This document shows positions 8,044 through 16,258 of a stretch of 63,092 nucleotides of DNA, one piece after another. The position numbers were made by a program, and so were the translations under genes. The DNA comes from Elusimicrobia bacterium UBA4817. Its GTDB lineage: Bacteria > Elusimicrobiota > UBA8919. Location: the NCBI GenBank assembly GCA_002402375.1, contig DHFT01000047.1, positions 1-63,092 on the forward strand, written 5' to 3'. The notes beneath the pieces were generated by a model that saw only the letters and a program-made list of their open reading frames with translations, did no database searches and was not told the DNA's origin. Numbering within the stretch: position 1 is the first letter of the stretch; every line of letters starts with the position of its first letter.

Positions 8044-9042
8044 ATGAGAAAACAAAAATATAAAGTGAAAAAGAAAAACAAGAAGACGCTTACTAAATTA
8101 TCTACAAAAATATTAGGTGTTGCAGAATCAGAAGAAAAGTATTTAGTAAAACGCGAAATTGAAAAAGAAGAAAAGAAATCAAAACTTGGGTTCAACAACT
8201 TGACACCCAGAGAGTGGGCTTTGCTTTCTAAAAATGTTATTAATGAAAATGAAATTTTAAATCCTGTCTGGAATGACTTGTCATCACCAAGAAATAAATA
8301 TCAACTTGAGCATGGAGCAGTTTATCCTATAAAACTCGCGGAACGATTAATTAAAATGTATTCAGCAGAAGGGGATGTTGTATTTGACCCATTTCTCGGA
8401 ATCGGCTCTACAATTATTGCAGCGCAATCGCAAGGCAGACACGGAGTAGGAATCGAGCTTAACCCAAAGTTTTCAAATATTGCACAACAGTGGCTTAGTG
8501 AAGTGCAAGGGCTTTTTGCAAATGATAAAGTTTATAAAATTATAAATGATGATTGCCGTAATTTGCTAAAACACATTCATAAAGATAAAATCCAACTTAC
8601 TGTAACTTCACCACCTTATGCGAACTTCATAAGAAAATCTATTGAAGATAGGACAACAACACATAAAACATCAATTATTACGCACGAAAATAATAGCACA
8701 GTAAAACCATACAGTGACCACGAACAAGACTTTGGAAATTTACCTTACAAGGATTTTTTGAAAGGTATCAAAGAAATTCTCAAAGACAATTTAGAGGTTA
8801 CAAAACCCGGTGGTTACTCCTGTTGGGTTGTAAAAGATTACCGGGACACTAAAAACAAAATCCCTTACATACCTTTTCACTCTGATTTAGCAGCGATAGG
8901 ACAAGAGGTAGGTTGGCTCTATCAGGATTTAATCATTTGGGACCAAACAGGGCAAAGACGTTTAGTGTTACTTGGCTATCCTTCGGTATTTTATGTAAAT
9001 CAAAATTGTTCATTCATTGTAGTATTTAGAAAATCAAAATGA
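8044..9042 (+). CDS. DNA methyltransferase (N4-cytosine/N6-adenine class), first of a pair
   Basis: 332 residues. After a lysine-rich N-terminal ~50 residues comes the AdoMet-binding motif I, FDPFLGIGST near residue 117, then GIELNPKF (motif II region) and the catalytic motif IV TSPPYANF near residue 194. SPPY is commonest in N4-cytosine methyltransferases but some N6-adenine enzymes share it. The next gene overlaps by 4 nt and the third by one base, so the cassette is one operon. Base composition is visibly AT-richer than the hydroxylase genes on both sides, which suggests transfer. Its likely role is to protect host DNA from the endonuclease encoded two genes on. Confidence 0.85.
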   Translation: MRKQKYKVKKKNKKTLTKLSTKILGVAESEEKYLVKREIEKEEKKSKLGFNNLTPREWALLSKNVINENEILNPVWNDLSSPRNKYQLEHGAVYPIKLAERLIKMYSAEGDVVFDPFLGIGSTIIAAQSQGRHGVGIELNPKFSNIAQQWLSEVQGLFANDKVYKIINDDCRNLLKHIHKDKIQLTVTSPPYANFIRKSIEDRTTTHKTSIITHENNSTVKPYSDHEQDFGNLPYKDFLKGIKEILKDNLEVTKPGGYSCWVVKDYRDTKNKIPYIPFHSDLAAIGQEVGWLYQDLIIWDQTGQRRLVLLGYPSVFYVNQNCSFIVVFRKSK

Positions 9043-10178
9043 TGATTAAATCAGTACGAGAAATAGAATTTAATTTTAAAGGTGAGGATACTTCGTATCT
9101 CACCCACTCATTGCATCCATATCCGGCAAAATTTCCACCACAACTCCCCAAAAGAATTTTAGAACGGTATGCAGTAAAAGAGCAAACAGTTCTTGACCCG
9201 TTTTGCGGTTCTGGAACTACACTTATTGAAGCGAGGATTTTCGGAGTTAATGCAATCGGAGTGGATGTGAATGGATTATCAACGCTGCTTTCAAAAGTGA
9301 AAGCAACACCGCTATCGCAAAAGCAATTCAATACAATAGAAATATTTGTTTCTAAAATAGAGAACGAAGTTTTTAAATGGAAATTCAGCAACAGACCTAA
9401 AATAAAAGTAAAAGAAATTGAAGGGTTAGATCATTGGTTTCAGAATAATGTATCAGAAGAAATTACATTTTTACTTAACGAAATAAACTTAATCAAAAAT
9501 AATGATATTCGGGATTTTTTAAAAATTGTTTTGTCATCAATTATTGTTCGTGTTTCAAATCAGGATAGTGATACACGCTTTGCAGCAATTGACAAGAACA
9601 TTCAGAATGGATATACGCTTGAACAATTCTGCAAGAAAGCAAACGAATATAATTCCAGAATAATGGAGTATTCAAAACTCATTAATGACAAAACGGAATT
9701 ACAAATATTTAATGCTGATAGCAGAAATCTAGATTTCATTCCTGATAACTCAATTGACTTAATAATTACTTCTCCACCCTATGCTAACAGTTACGATTAT
9801 TATTTATATCATAAATTCAGAAAACTCTGGCTTGATTTAGATGTTAAGTTTGCACAGAATAATGAAATTGGTTCAAGGCGGGAATACTCAAGTTTAAAAG
9901 AGAATCCTGAAAAGTGGAATAACGATTTAATAAAATGTTTTATAGAAATGCAACGAGTATTAAAACCCAATCATCTTGCATTTATTGTAATCGGAGACAG
10001 CGTGATAAAAAAAGAACTGATAAAAATTGAAAAAGAAATATCGGACTTTGCTCCAAGCACTGGTTTTAGAGTTAATGAAATTTTATCTTCTGATTTATCA
10101 AATCATTCAAAAATATTTAATCCGACTTTTGCTCAAAAAGGCAAGAAGGAACATCTGATAATTTTACAAAAGCAATAA
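9039..10178 (+). CDS. DNA methyltransferase (N4-cytosine/N6-adenine class), second of a pair
   Basis: 379 residues. HSLHPYPAKFPPQLP near residue 22 is a hallmark of this methyltransferase group, followed by motif I LDPFCGSGTT near residue 51 and motif IV TSPPYANSYDYY near residue 245. The ~150 residues between them may include the target recognition region. It is 4-nt coupled to the preceding methyltransferase. Two methyltransferases with one endonuclease often modify the two strands of an asymmetric (type IIS-like) site. The actual site is not readable here. Confidence 0.87.
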   Translation: MMIKSVREIEFNFKGEDTSYLTHSLHPYPAKFPPQLPKRILERYAVKEQTVLDPFCGSGTTLIEARIFGVNAIGVDVNGLSTLLSKVKATPLSQKQFNTIEIFVSKIENEVFKWKFSNRPKIKVKEIEGLDHWFQNNVSEEITFLLNEINLIKNNDIRDFLKIVLSSIIVRVSNQDSDTRFAAIDKNIQNGYTLEQFCKKANEYNSRIMEYSKLINDKTELQIFNADSRNLDFIPDNSIDLIITSPPYANSYDYYLYHKFRKLWLDLDVKFAQNNEIGSRREYSSLKENPEKWNNDLIKCFIEMQRVLKPNHLAFIVIGDSVIKKELIKIEKEISDFAPSTGFRVNEILSSDLSNHSKIFNPTFAQKGKKEHLIILQKQ

Positions 10179-12001
10179 TGGAAATAAGAATTTACTACGA
10201 ATGTTTAGAACAGGGATATAATTACATCAAGCCCATCATTGATGAAATTCTTCTTAATAGAGATATTCCTGTCAAGTTAATAAAACGGTCACGTAAGCCA
10301 GAACAATTACCCAAAGGTGTTCTCTTTGCAATCCAGTCGTTAACCACTCCGGACATTTTAATTACTGCCATAAATGAAAACAAAGAACATCCTTTAGTTT
10401 TAATTGAGTTTACTGAAGCAGTAACCACAGAAGACCACGAATTACAAAGGACTTATGGGGCAGTTGCCTCTTATCTTTCTGATATGTATTACATCAAAGT
10501 TTCAGGATATAAAAAATCCGAAAAGATTTTTGGAGGAGCCGAATATAATCCATATTCAACTCCGAAAATTCTAATAGACAATTTTAACTACGAAGGATTT
10601 ATTATTGCTGATTGGAAAACTGAGGATGAAAATATTTACAATCTCAGCAGAAGCAGTAATTTACTCGGTTGTCCCCCTCTCATACCGATTCTCAAAGATA
10701 CTATACAATTGGCTGTAAAAAGTTTTATTGACTCATCTGAAAATTGGTTTAAGAATTCGATTGTATTGCTTAAGAAGAGAAACACATATCTAATATTTCG
10801 TGAAAAAGTTGATAAAGCAACCGGCACGGAAGTTCTTTTAAAAACTTGGAAAGAAAGAGAAGAAAGAAACGAGAATAGAAATAATTTGAGGTATTTCGTT
10901 GACAAAAAATGGATTGGTGCAAAAATCAATCGCTTTTCACACGCGATGGATCCTGACAGAGGAATTTTAACATTCATTTCATTTGTTTGGTCCAACTCTT
11001 ATGAAATCTTTGGCATTTACGCGCTTGTAAGACAAAGAGGAGAAGATATTCTAAAAAGTGAACTGAAAAATTTAAAGCAACTTAAAACAAAACTGAAAGC
11101 AGCAATAGAAAAAGATGGAGGAGGTATTCCGAAATGGTTTGCCGATGAATTAAAAAAAGTTGTGTTATCTGCAAAAACACTAAATGCAGAGATAAATTTT
11201 CAACCCGTTTGGGAAAAATATAAAAACAAGATTTCAGAAAATAAAGTGGTAATGACAATTGCATATTTTCTTGATGGAATGTATTTAAACCATAATGGAA
11301 TAAAACTATATTGGGACAGATATAAACTTTTGGGAAAGAGTAAAAGTGATTTTATTCCCTTGATGAAAAGCTACTTTGGATTCAATAATTATGTTTCCGC
11401 TATTTCCACGGAAAAAATTGAAATGGAAGTTGATGAAGATGAAGTTACATATGCAATAGTACACCGAGTTTTAATCCCCAACAAATTTCGAATAGTTTCG
11501 ATTAGTTATCCTGGCTCACAAGGTGGCGGTGCAATTTTACCAGACCCTGATTTAGGAAAAGCACAACCACGAGAGTATCCTGATATTATTGCTTTACCAC
11601 CAGAGAAAGATAAAAACATTGATGTCATTTTGAATGAAAGTAAAGGAATGTTTAACCAAGCAAGTGTTGAAAAAGACATGGGCAAAATTTTGCGTTATAA
11701 AACTGATAAAAAACTTCAAAAAGCATTGAAGGAAACACTCATAGTTGCAAAAGTAATAGACCAAAACGACAATGTTTATAAGATACTTATTGGTGTTGCA
11801 TTTGGAGTGACAAACAACACATCGACAACTTGGAAACCAGACAAAGTTGATTTTATTTTTAGAATTGTTAATAGAGAAAATTGGGCAATTGGAATTTTTA
11901 ATCAGTCATTGCGGGAGTTAATTCCGACTATTTCGGGAAAGACAAATTTCCCGGAAGTATATAAAATTGTTGACGAGCATAGCCAACAAAATTTGTTTTA
12001 A
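10178..12001 (+). CDS. Probable restriction endonuclease of the two-methyltransferase cassette
   Basis: 607 residues, recognised mainly by position. The N-terminal ~130 residues contain a PD-(D/E)xK-like pattern: PDILITAIN near residue 65, then LVLIEFTEAV about 15 residues later, with E in a strand and no canonical lysine (E-x-T). The rest is a long region without a motif I recognise. Its ATG overlaps the methyltransferase stop by one base. The AT-rich composition matches the two methyltransferases. A restriction endonuclease cleaving the site methylated by its neighbours is the simplest reading; the nuclease fold is a pattern-level inference. Confidence 0.6.
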   Translation: MEIRIYYECLEQGYNYIKPIIDEILLNRDIPVKLIKRSRKPEQLPKGVLFAIQSLTTPDILITAINENKEHPLVLIEFTEAVTTEDHELQRTYGAVASYLSDMYYIKVSGYKKSEKIFGGAEYNPYSTPKILIDNFNYEGFIIADWKTEDENIYNLSRSSNLLGCPPLIPILKDTIQLAVKSFIDSSENWFKNSIVLLKKRNTYLIFREKVDKATGTEVLLKTWKEREERNENRNNLRYFVDKKWIGAKINRFSHAMDPDRGILTFISFVWSNSYEIFGIYALVRQRGEDILKSELKNLKQLKTKLKAAIEKDGGGIPKWFADELKKVVLSAKTLNAEINFQPVWEKYKNKISENKVVMTIAYFLDGMYLNHNGIKLYWDRYKLLGKSKSDFIPLMKSYFGFNNYVSAISTEKIEMEVDEDEVTYAIVHRVLIPNKFRIVSISYPGSQGGGAILPDPDLGKAQPREYPDIIALPPEKDKNIDVILNESKGMFNQASVEKDMGKILRYKTDKKLQKALKETLIVAKVIDQNDNVYKILIGVAFGVTNNTSTTWKPDKVDFIFRIVNRENWAIGIFNQSLRELIPTISGKTNFPEVYKIVDEHSQQNLF

Positions 12002-12039
12002 GTTTATTTTTAAAGTAGATAATGTAAAGTGACATTGTG

Positions 12040-12045
12040 TATAAT
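12040..12045 (+). promoter_or_regulatory. Candidate -10 element for xdhC
   Basis: A perfect TATAAT lies 26 bp before the xdhC ATG, in the gap after the restriction cassette. No convincing -35 hexamer is visible. It would let xdhC be expressed despite separation from the upstream hydroxylase operon by the insertion. Confidence 0.4.
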
Positions 12046-12071
12046 AAATCATTATGTTTCAGGAGCGAAAT

Positions 12072-12884
12072 ATGAACGACATTTTTTCAAAAATTGCGGA
12101 ATTGCAGAAGGAAAACAAACCGTTTGTTTTGGCTACTCTTGTGAATACTTCCGAGTCGGTTCCGCAGCATATCGGCGCAAAAATAATAATTCTGCCTGAC
12201 GGTAAGACATTCGGGACCATCGGCGGCGGTGCTTTGGAAAAAAATACTGTTAAAGAGGCGCAGAAACTTCTATCATCGGGCGAAAACAAAGTCGTGAAGA
12301 TTACTTACGATTTAACGCTCAAAAAGAACAGCGAAAGAGGAATTATGCTGGGGATGTTGTGCGGCGGTCGTGCGGAGGTTATGTTTGAGGTAGTGGTTCC
12401 GTCAAATGATATGGTCATCTGCGGCGGCGGTCATATCGGGGAAAAACTTGCAGTGCTCTGCGATATTTTGGGATTTTCATACTCAGTTATTGATAATCGG
12501 CCGGAATTTGCCGACGAGAAACGCTTTCCGAATGCCTCAAAAGTTGTCTGCAAAAAATTTTCGCAGGCGTTAAAAGAGATGAAAATAAGCGGTTCAACGG
12601 CAATCGTAATAGTTACTTTCGGGCATCTATATGACGAGGAATGTTTGAAAGCGGCGATTAAGTCACCCGCTTATTATATCGGTATGATAGGAAGTAAAAA
12701 CAAGGTGGAAACGATTTTTGAGCATCTTACAAAACAGGGACTAAAAATTAGCGACAAAGTTTATTCGCCAATCGGATTGGATGTCGGCAGCGAGACCCCC
12801 GCCGGAATTGCTTTAAGTATTCTCGCTGAAATTTTGAAAGTGAAAAACAAAACCACCGGAAAATCATTGAGAATACAGGTTTAA
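12072..12884 (+). CDS. xdhC: XdhC/CoxI-family molybdenum hydroxylase maturation protein
   Basis: 270 residues from ATG 12072, which follows CAGGAGCG; an in-frame ATG at 12054 lacks a ribosome site. The N-terminal XdhC domain shows FVLATLVNTSESVPQHIGAK and TIGGGALE near residues 22-52 and GMLCGG near residue 95. The C-terminal Rossmann domain shows VICGGGHIGEKLA near residue 115 and YIGMIGSK near residue 199. XdhC proteins bind the molybdenum cofactor, help install its sulfido ligand and deliver it to the hydroxylase. Probably it once followed mocA directly and was separated by the Fic/restriction insertion. Confidence 0.9.
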   Translation: MNDIFSKIAELQKENKPFVLATLVNTSESVPQHIGAKIIILPDGKTFGTIGGGALEKNTVKEAQKLLSSGENKVVKITYDLTLKKNSERGIMLGMLCGGRAEVMFEVVVPSNDMVICGGGHIGEKLAVLCDILGFSYSVIDNRPEFADEKRFPNASKVVCKKFSQALKEMKISGSTAIVIVTFGHLYDEECLKAAIKSPAYYIGMIGSKNKVETIFEHLTKQGLKISDKVYSPIGLDVGSETPAGIALSILAEILKVKNKTTGKSLRIQV

Positions 12885-12913
12885 CGACAATTAAAAATAT
12901 AAAATGCAAAATT

Positions 12914-13014
12914 GACAGTGAAACTGTCATTCCCGTGAAAACGGGAATCTATGGATTCCGTGTCAAGCACGGAATGACACTTCGTGTCATTTTTAATTTT
13001 TAATTGCTTTTTTT
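12914..13014. terminator. Four consecutive perfect hairpins between convergent genes
   Basis: Four abutting inverted repeats: GACAGT-GAA-ACTGTC (12914-12928), ATTCCCGT-GAAA-ACGGGAAT (12929-12948), ATTCCGTG-TCAAG-CACGGAAT (12955-12975) and TGACAC-TTC-GTGTCA (12975-12989). T-rich sequence follows up to the end of the minus-strand sulfur-carrier gene. Position between two convergent operons fits a bidirectional terminator, though the hairpins also look like a dispersed repeat unit. Confidence 0.65.
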
Positions 13015-13260
13015 CTATCCGCCGCCTATAGCCATAAGTACTTTAATGTTTGCTTTGTTGGGAATTTTTTCCGAAAAGTCGCCTACCGATTTGCTGTTTG
13101 AAATAATGGTGAGATGTCTTGAATGTTCCGGTGAGAATTTTAAAGATTTTGTCAGGAGTTGCTCGTAGGTAGTTCCTTCCTTGATTTTCAAAGTAAATTT
13201 ATTTTTTTTAATTTTTTTCTGCAAAGCCCCGAAAACTTCACATTCTATTGTATAGTTCAT
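13015..13260 (-). CDS. MoaD/ThiS-like sulfur-carrier protein
   Basis: 81-residue beta-grasp protein ending in IGGG, the diglycine tail that becomes adenylated and thiocarboxylated in ubiquitin-like sulfur carriers. The N-terminal pattern (IECEVFGALQKKI and KIKEGTTYEQLL) is MoaD-like. It is the last gene of the long minus-strand molybdate/hydroxylase operon. A role in dithiolene synthesis of molybdopterin, or delivery of sulfur to this hydroxylase, is inferred from that position. One extra terminal glycine compared with the usual GG end is noted. Confidence 0.8.
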   Translation of the reverse strand: MNYTIECEVFGALQKKIKKNKFTLKIKEGTTYEQLLTKSLKFSPEHSRHLTIISNSKSVGDFSEKIPNKANIKVLMAIGGG

Positions 13261-13267
13261 ATTTCTA

Positions 13268-13393
13268 TTTTTTTAGTGAGAGCGAGGGAAAAATTTCTGA
13301 AGAGCCTCAATTTGCGACTTATTCTTTCCAAGAGCAAATTGCAGAGCGAGTTATGAAGAGCGTCTCAAAGAAATTTGTTCCCGAGCGACTTTA
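13268..13393 (-). repeat. Dispersed ~125-bp intergenic element, copy B (inverted)
   Basis: Reverse complement of this tract closely matches 953-1080. It begins inside the 3' end of the large-subunit gene, where it encodes the last residues KSLGNKFL and the stop, exactly as copy A encodes KSLTSKFL at the end of another large subunit. Confidence 0.8.
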
Positions 13394-15698
13394 TTGCGGC
13401 AAGTACTTTATCCGGCGTGAAAGGGGCATTATACAGTCGCGCCCCGACGGCGTCATATATAGCATTGGCAATCACCGGACACGGACCGTTAATTCCTATT
13501 TCCGAAACGCTTTTTGCTCCGAAAGGTCCTGTCGGCTCATAAGTCGGGACAAGAATCGTTTTTATTTCAGGTAAATCTGCGGTGCTGAAAATTTTGTAAT
13601 TATCAAAATTGGGGTTAAGCATTCTGCCTTTTTCGTTGAATATGTATCTTTCGCAGAGCGCATATGACAAGCCGTTTAAAACCGCACCCTCCGTTTGTCC
13701 TTCTGCCGAAATCGGGTTAATAGCCGTCCCGCAATCAACAGCCGCAACATATTTTATAACCCGCACTTTGCCGGTCAGAGTATCAACCTCCACTTCGGCA
13801 AAATGCGCCGAAAAAGGCGGCGGCGATTTGTGGGTTATGTGAGAATCGCTCGCCATTATCTGGTGCTGATGTTTTGTGTAAAGCGAATAATTTGCGATTT
13901 CAGAGAAGGTAACTTTTCCGGTTTTCCCGAACACCGTAGAATGTTCTGCTTTAAGATTTTCCAGCGGTTCTTTAAGCATTTCCGAGGCGACTTTCAATAT
14001 CTGTTCTTTTACTTTCTGTGCCGTTTTTATCACTGCCTGTCCCGAAAGATATGTCGTTGAAGATGCATAAGCGCCGACGTCAAACGGCGTTAAGTCGGTA
14101 TCGGACGAATAAACAATCATTTTGTCCGTCTCAGTAGCCAGAACTTCCGCTGCAATCTGTGCCATAATAGTATCTGAGCCGGTGCCAAGGTCCGTTGCTC
14201 CTATAAGCAGATTGAACGAGCCGTCCTCATTCATTTTCATAAATGCGGCGCCCATATCAATTTCCGGAATGGACGAGCCCTGCATCATTATCGTCATTCC
14301 GACTCCGCGTCTGAATCTGCCTGTTTGTTTTTTTCTTCTTTTTTGGTACCAGTTGATTTCTTTCGCGCCCAATTCAATACATTTATCAAGTCCGCAGGAA
14401 GAAATACTCTGCTCAACGCCCTCAACTCCTTCGCCGAGCGCCGCAAAAACGGGGGAGGTCTCGCCGACCAGTATATGAATTTTTTTTGACCATTCAACGA
14501 TATCAACGCCGATTTTTTCAGCCATTTCGTCAAGTTGAATTCCCATCGCAAAATATCCCTCGGTAGCGCCGTAGCCGCGGTATGCACCGCAAACGGGAAG
14601 ATTGGTATAGACGACATCTCCGTCAAAGATTACATTTTTGCATTTGAATAACGGAAGAATTTTGCTGCCGGTGTTGCAAAGTATCGTTAAACTGTGGGAG
14701 CCGTACGCTCCGTTATTCTGAACTATTCTCATATCTATTGCGGAAAAGGTGCCGTCTTTTTTTACGCCGGTTTTAAGATTTATTATCTGAGGATGCCTGC
14801 ATCTTGAAGAGACGAATTCCTCGCTTCTCGTGTATTTTAAGCATACCGCCTGATTGGTTTTCATCGCAAGTGCGGCTACCAGCGGCTCAATAAGAACTTC
14901 CTGTTTTCCTCCGAAACCGCCGCCGATGCGCGGTTTTATCACTCTGATTTTTTGTACCGGAATATTCAGCGCTCTTGCGACTATTCTGCGCACGTGGAAC
15001 GGGACCTGAGTGCTTGTTAGTATAACCATTCTTCCGTGAACGTCAAAATATGCGGTTGAGATATGTGTCTCAATCGGAGTGTGCTGAGCGTAATGAATAT
15101 CGTATTCATGCTCAATAACATAGTCAGATTCTTTCAATGCTTTTTCAGCGTCGCCGATTTTTATGTCTATATGAGCGCAAATATTTTTTTTTGGTTGATA
15201 TGCAAGAGGCAGAGGCATGCGGGCTTCTTTTTCATCGTGGATTACAGGTGCGTTTTTTTTTCTGGAATTTTTCGGGTCAAGGAGCGGTTCCAAAATTTCA
15301 TAGTCAACTTTTATAAGTTTCAGCGCTTCGTTTGCGATTTCTTCCGTTTCCGCCGCGACCGCCGCCACCCTGTCACCGACGAACCTTACCTTATTGTCTA
15401 AGATGAAAGAATCATATGGAGACGGCTCAGGAGCGCCCTGACCTGCCGTCGTGAACGGAATCCGCGGGACGTCTTTATATGTCAGAACGGCTTTTACACC
15501 GGGCAATTTTTCGGCTTTGGATGTATCTATTTTTTTTATTCTTGCATGCGCGTGCGGACTCCATAAGACCTTCGCCCACAGCATTCCTGGTATGATAAAA
15601 TCACCTACGAACACCGGCTGTCCGGTGACCAGCGCCTGTCCGTCAACTTTTATTTTGCTTTTTCCGACTTGCAGAAAATTATTTTTTACTTCGTTCAT
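13365..15698 (-). CDS. Molybdenum hydroxylase, Mo-cofactor subunit (third set)
   Basis: 777 residues. Family landmarks in order: GKSKIKVDGQALVTG at the N terminus, RIGGGFGGKQE near residue 257, CGAYRGYG near 372, GATDLGTGSD near 499, and GAKSVSEIG near residue 727, whose Glu is the expected catalytic base. It is a hydroxylase of a heterocycle or aldehyde. The SVSEIG form differs from GLGEPP in the second set, so a third substrate is likely. It overlaps the FeS subunit by 4 nt. Gene order FAD-FeS-Mo in one operon with molybdate transport suggests a unit expressed when molybdate import is needed. The C-terminal tail comes from a repeat element. Confidence 0.93.
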   Translation of the reverse strand: MNEVKNNFLQVGKSKIKVDGQALVTGQPVFVGDFIIPGMLWAKVLWSPHAHARIKKIDTSKAEKLPGVKAVLTYKDVPRIPFTTAGQGAPEPSPYDSFILDNKVRFVGDRVAAVAAETEEIANEALKLIKVDYEILEPLLDPKNSRKKNAPVIHDEKEARMPLPLAYQPKKNICAHIDIKIGDAEKALKESDYVIEHEYDIHYAQHTPIETHISTAYFDVHGRMVILTSTQVPFHVRRIVARALNIPVQKIRVIKPRIGGGFGGKQEVLIEPLVAALAMKTNQAVCLKYTRSEEFVSSRCRHPQIINLKTGVKKDGTFSAIDMRIVQNNGAYGSHSLTILCNTGSKILPLFKCKNVIFDGDVVYTNLPVCGAYRGYGATEGYFAMGIQLDEMAEKIGVDIVEWSKKIHILVGETSPVFAALGEGVEGVEQSISSCGLDKCIELGAKEINWYQKRRKKQTGRFRRGVGMTIMMQGSSIPEIDMGAAFMKMNEDGSFNLLIGATDLGTGSDTIMAQIAAEVLATETDKMIVYSSDTDLTPFDVGAYASSTTYLSGQAVIKTAQKVKEQILKVASEMLKEPLENLKAEHSTVFGKTGKVTFSEIANYSLYTKHQHQIMASDSHITHKSPPPFSAHFAEVEVDTLTGKVRVIKYVAAVDCGTAINPISAEGQTEGAVLNGLSYALCERYIFNEKGRMLNPNFDNYKIFSTADLPEIKTILVPTYEPTGPFGAKSVSEIGINGPCPVIANAIYDAVGARLYNAPFTPDKVLAAIKSLGNKFL

Positions 15699-16165
15699 TT
15701 TTTACCTTGTAATTTTTTTGCCGCAAGTTTCACCGCATCAATAATTTTTACATATCCCGTGCATCTGCAAAGATTACCGTCTAATGCGAGTTTTATTTCT
15801 TCATCTTTTGGCATCGGATTTTTATCCAACAGCGATTTGGTGCTCAATACCATCCCCGGCGTGCAATACCCGCACTGTACGGCTCCCGTTTCCAGATATG
15901 CCTGCTGTATTTTATCCAGGTTGTTTGGTTTGCCTAATCCTTCTATAGTTGTGATTTTTTTGCCGCTTGTCCGTCCAGCCGGATAAATACAGGAGTTAAC
16001 CGCTAATCCGTTTATGAGCACGACGCATGCTCCGCATTGTCCCTGCCTGCACCCTTCTTTTGCGCCGATATAACCGTGGCGTCTTAAAACATCAAGCAAC
16101 GGCTCGGTATAACCTTTTATGTTAAGTTTCTTTTTTTCTTCGTTTATAAACGTTTCAATTTTCAT
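15695..16165 (-). CDS. Molybdenum hydroxylase, 2Fe-2S subunit (third set)
   Basis: 156-residue two-cluster iron-sulfur subunit with CRQGQCGACVV near residue 39, CGYCTPG near residue 98 and CRCTGY near residue 132. Its stop overlaps the large-subunit ATG by 4 nt. A 50-nt gap to the FAD-subunit gene is filled by a CCGCAGAG-type palindromic repeat. Function: intramolecular electron transfer from the Mo centre to FAD. Confidence 0.93.
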   Translation of the reverse strand: MKIETFINEEKKKLNIKGYTEPLLDVLRRHGYIGAKEGCRQGQCGACVVLINGLAVNSCIYPAGRTSGKKITTIEGLGKPNNLDKIQQAYLETGAVQCGYCTPGMVLSTKSLLDKNPMPKDEEIKLALDGNLCRCTGYVKIIDAVKLAAKKLQGKK

Positions 16166-16175
16166 AATTCTTTTT

Positions 16176-16258
16176 ACCGCAGAGACGATGAGAACGCAGA
16201 GTAAATCTTAAAAATTATTTATTTTTGTCTTTCTCTGCGACCTCTGTGGCTCCGCGGT
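16176..16258. repeat. Palindromic CCRCAGAG-type repeat, copy 2, overlapping a gene end
   Basis: Arms ACCGCAGAGACGATGAGAAC and its imperfect complement ending CTCTGTGGCTCCGCGGT flank an AT loop. The tract overlaps the FAD-subunit gene, so the last ~14 residues of that protein (ending in EVAEKDKNK) are encoded by repeat. Confidence 0.75.

Noticed and set aside
13365..15698. Possible selenocysteine or in-frame TGA in the molybdenum hydroxylases
   Set aside because: All three sets read through without internal stops, and no SECIS-like hairpin with an in-frame TGA is seen.
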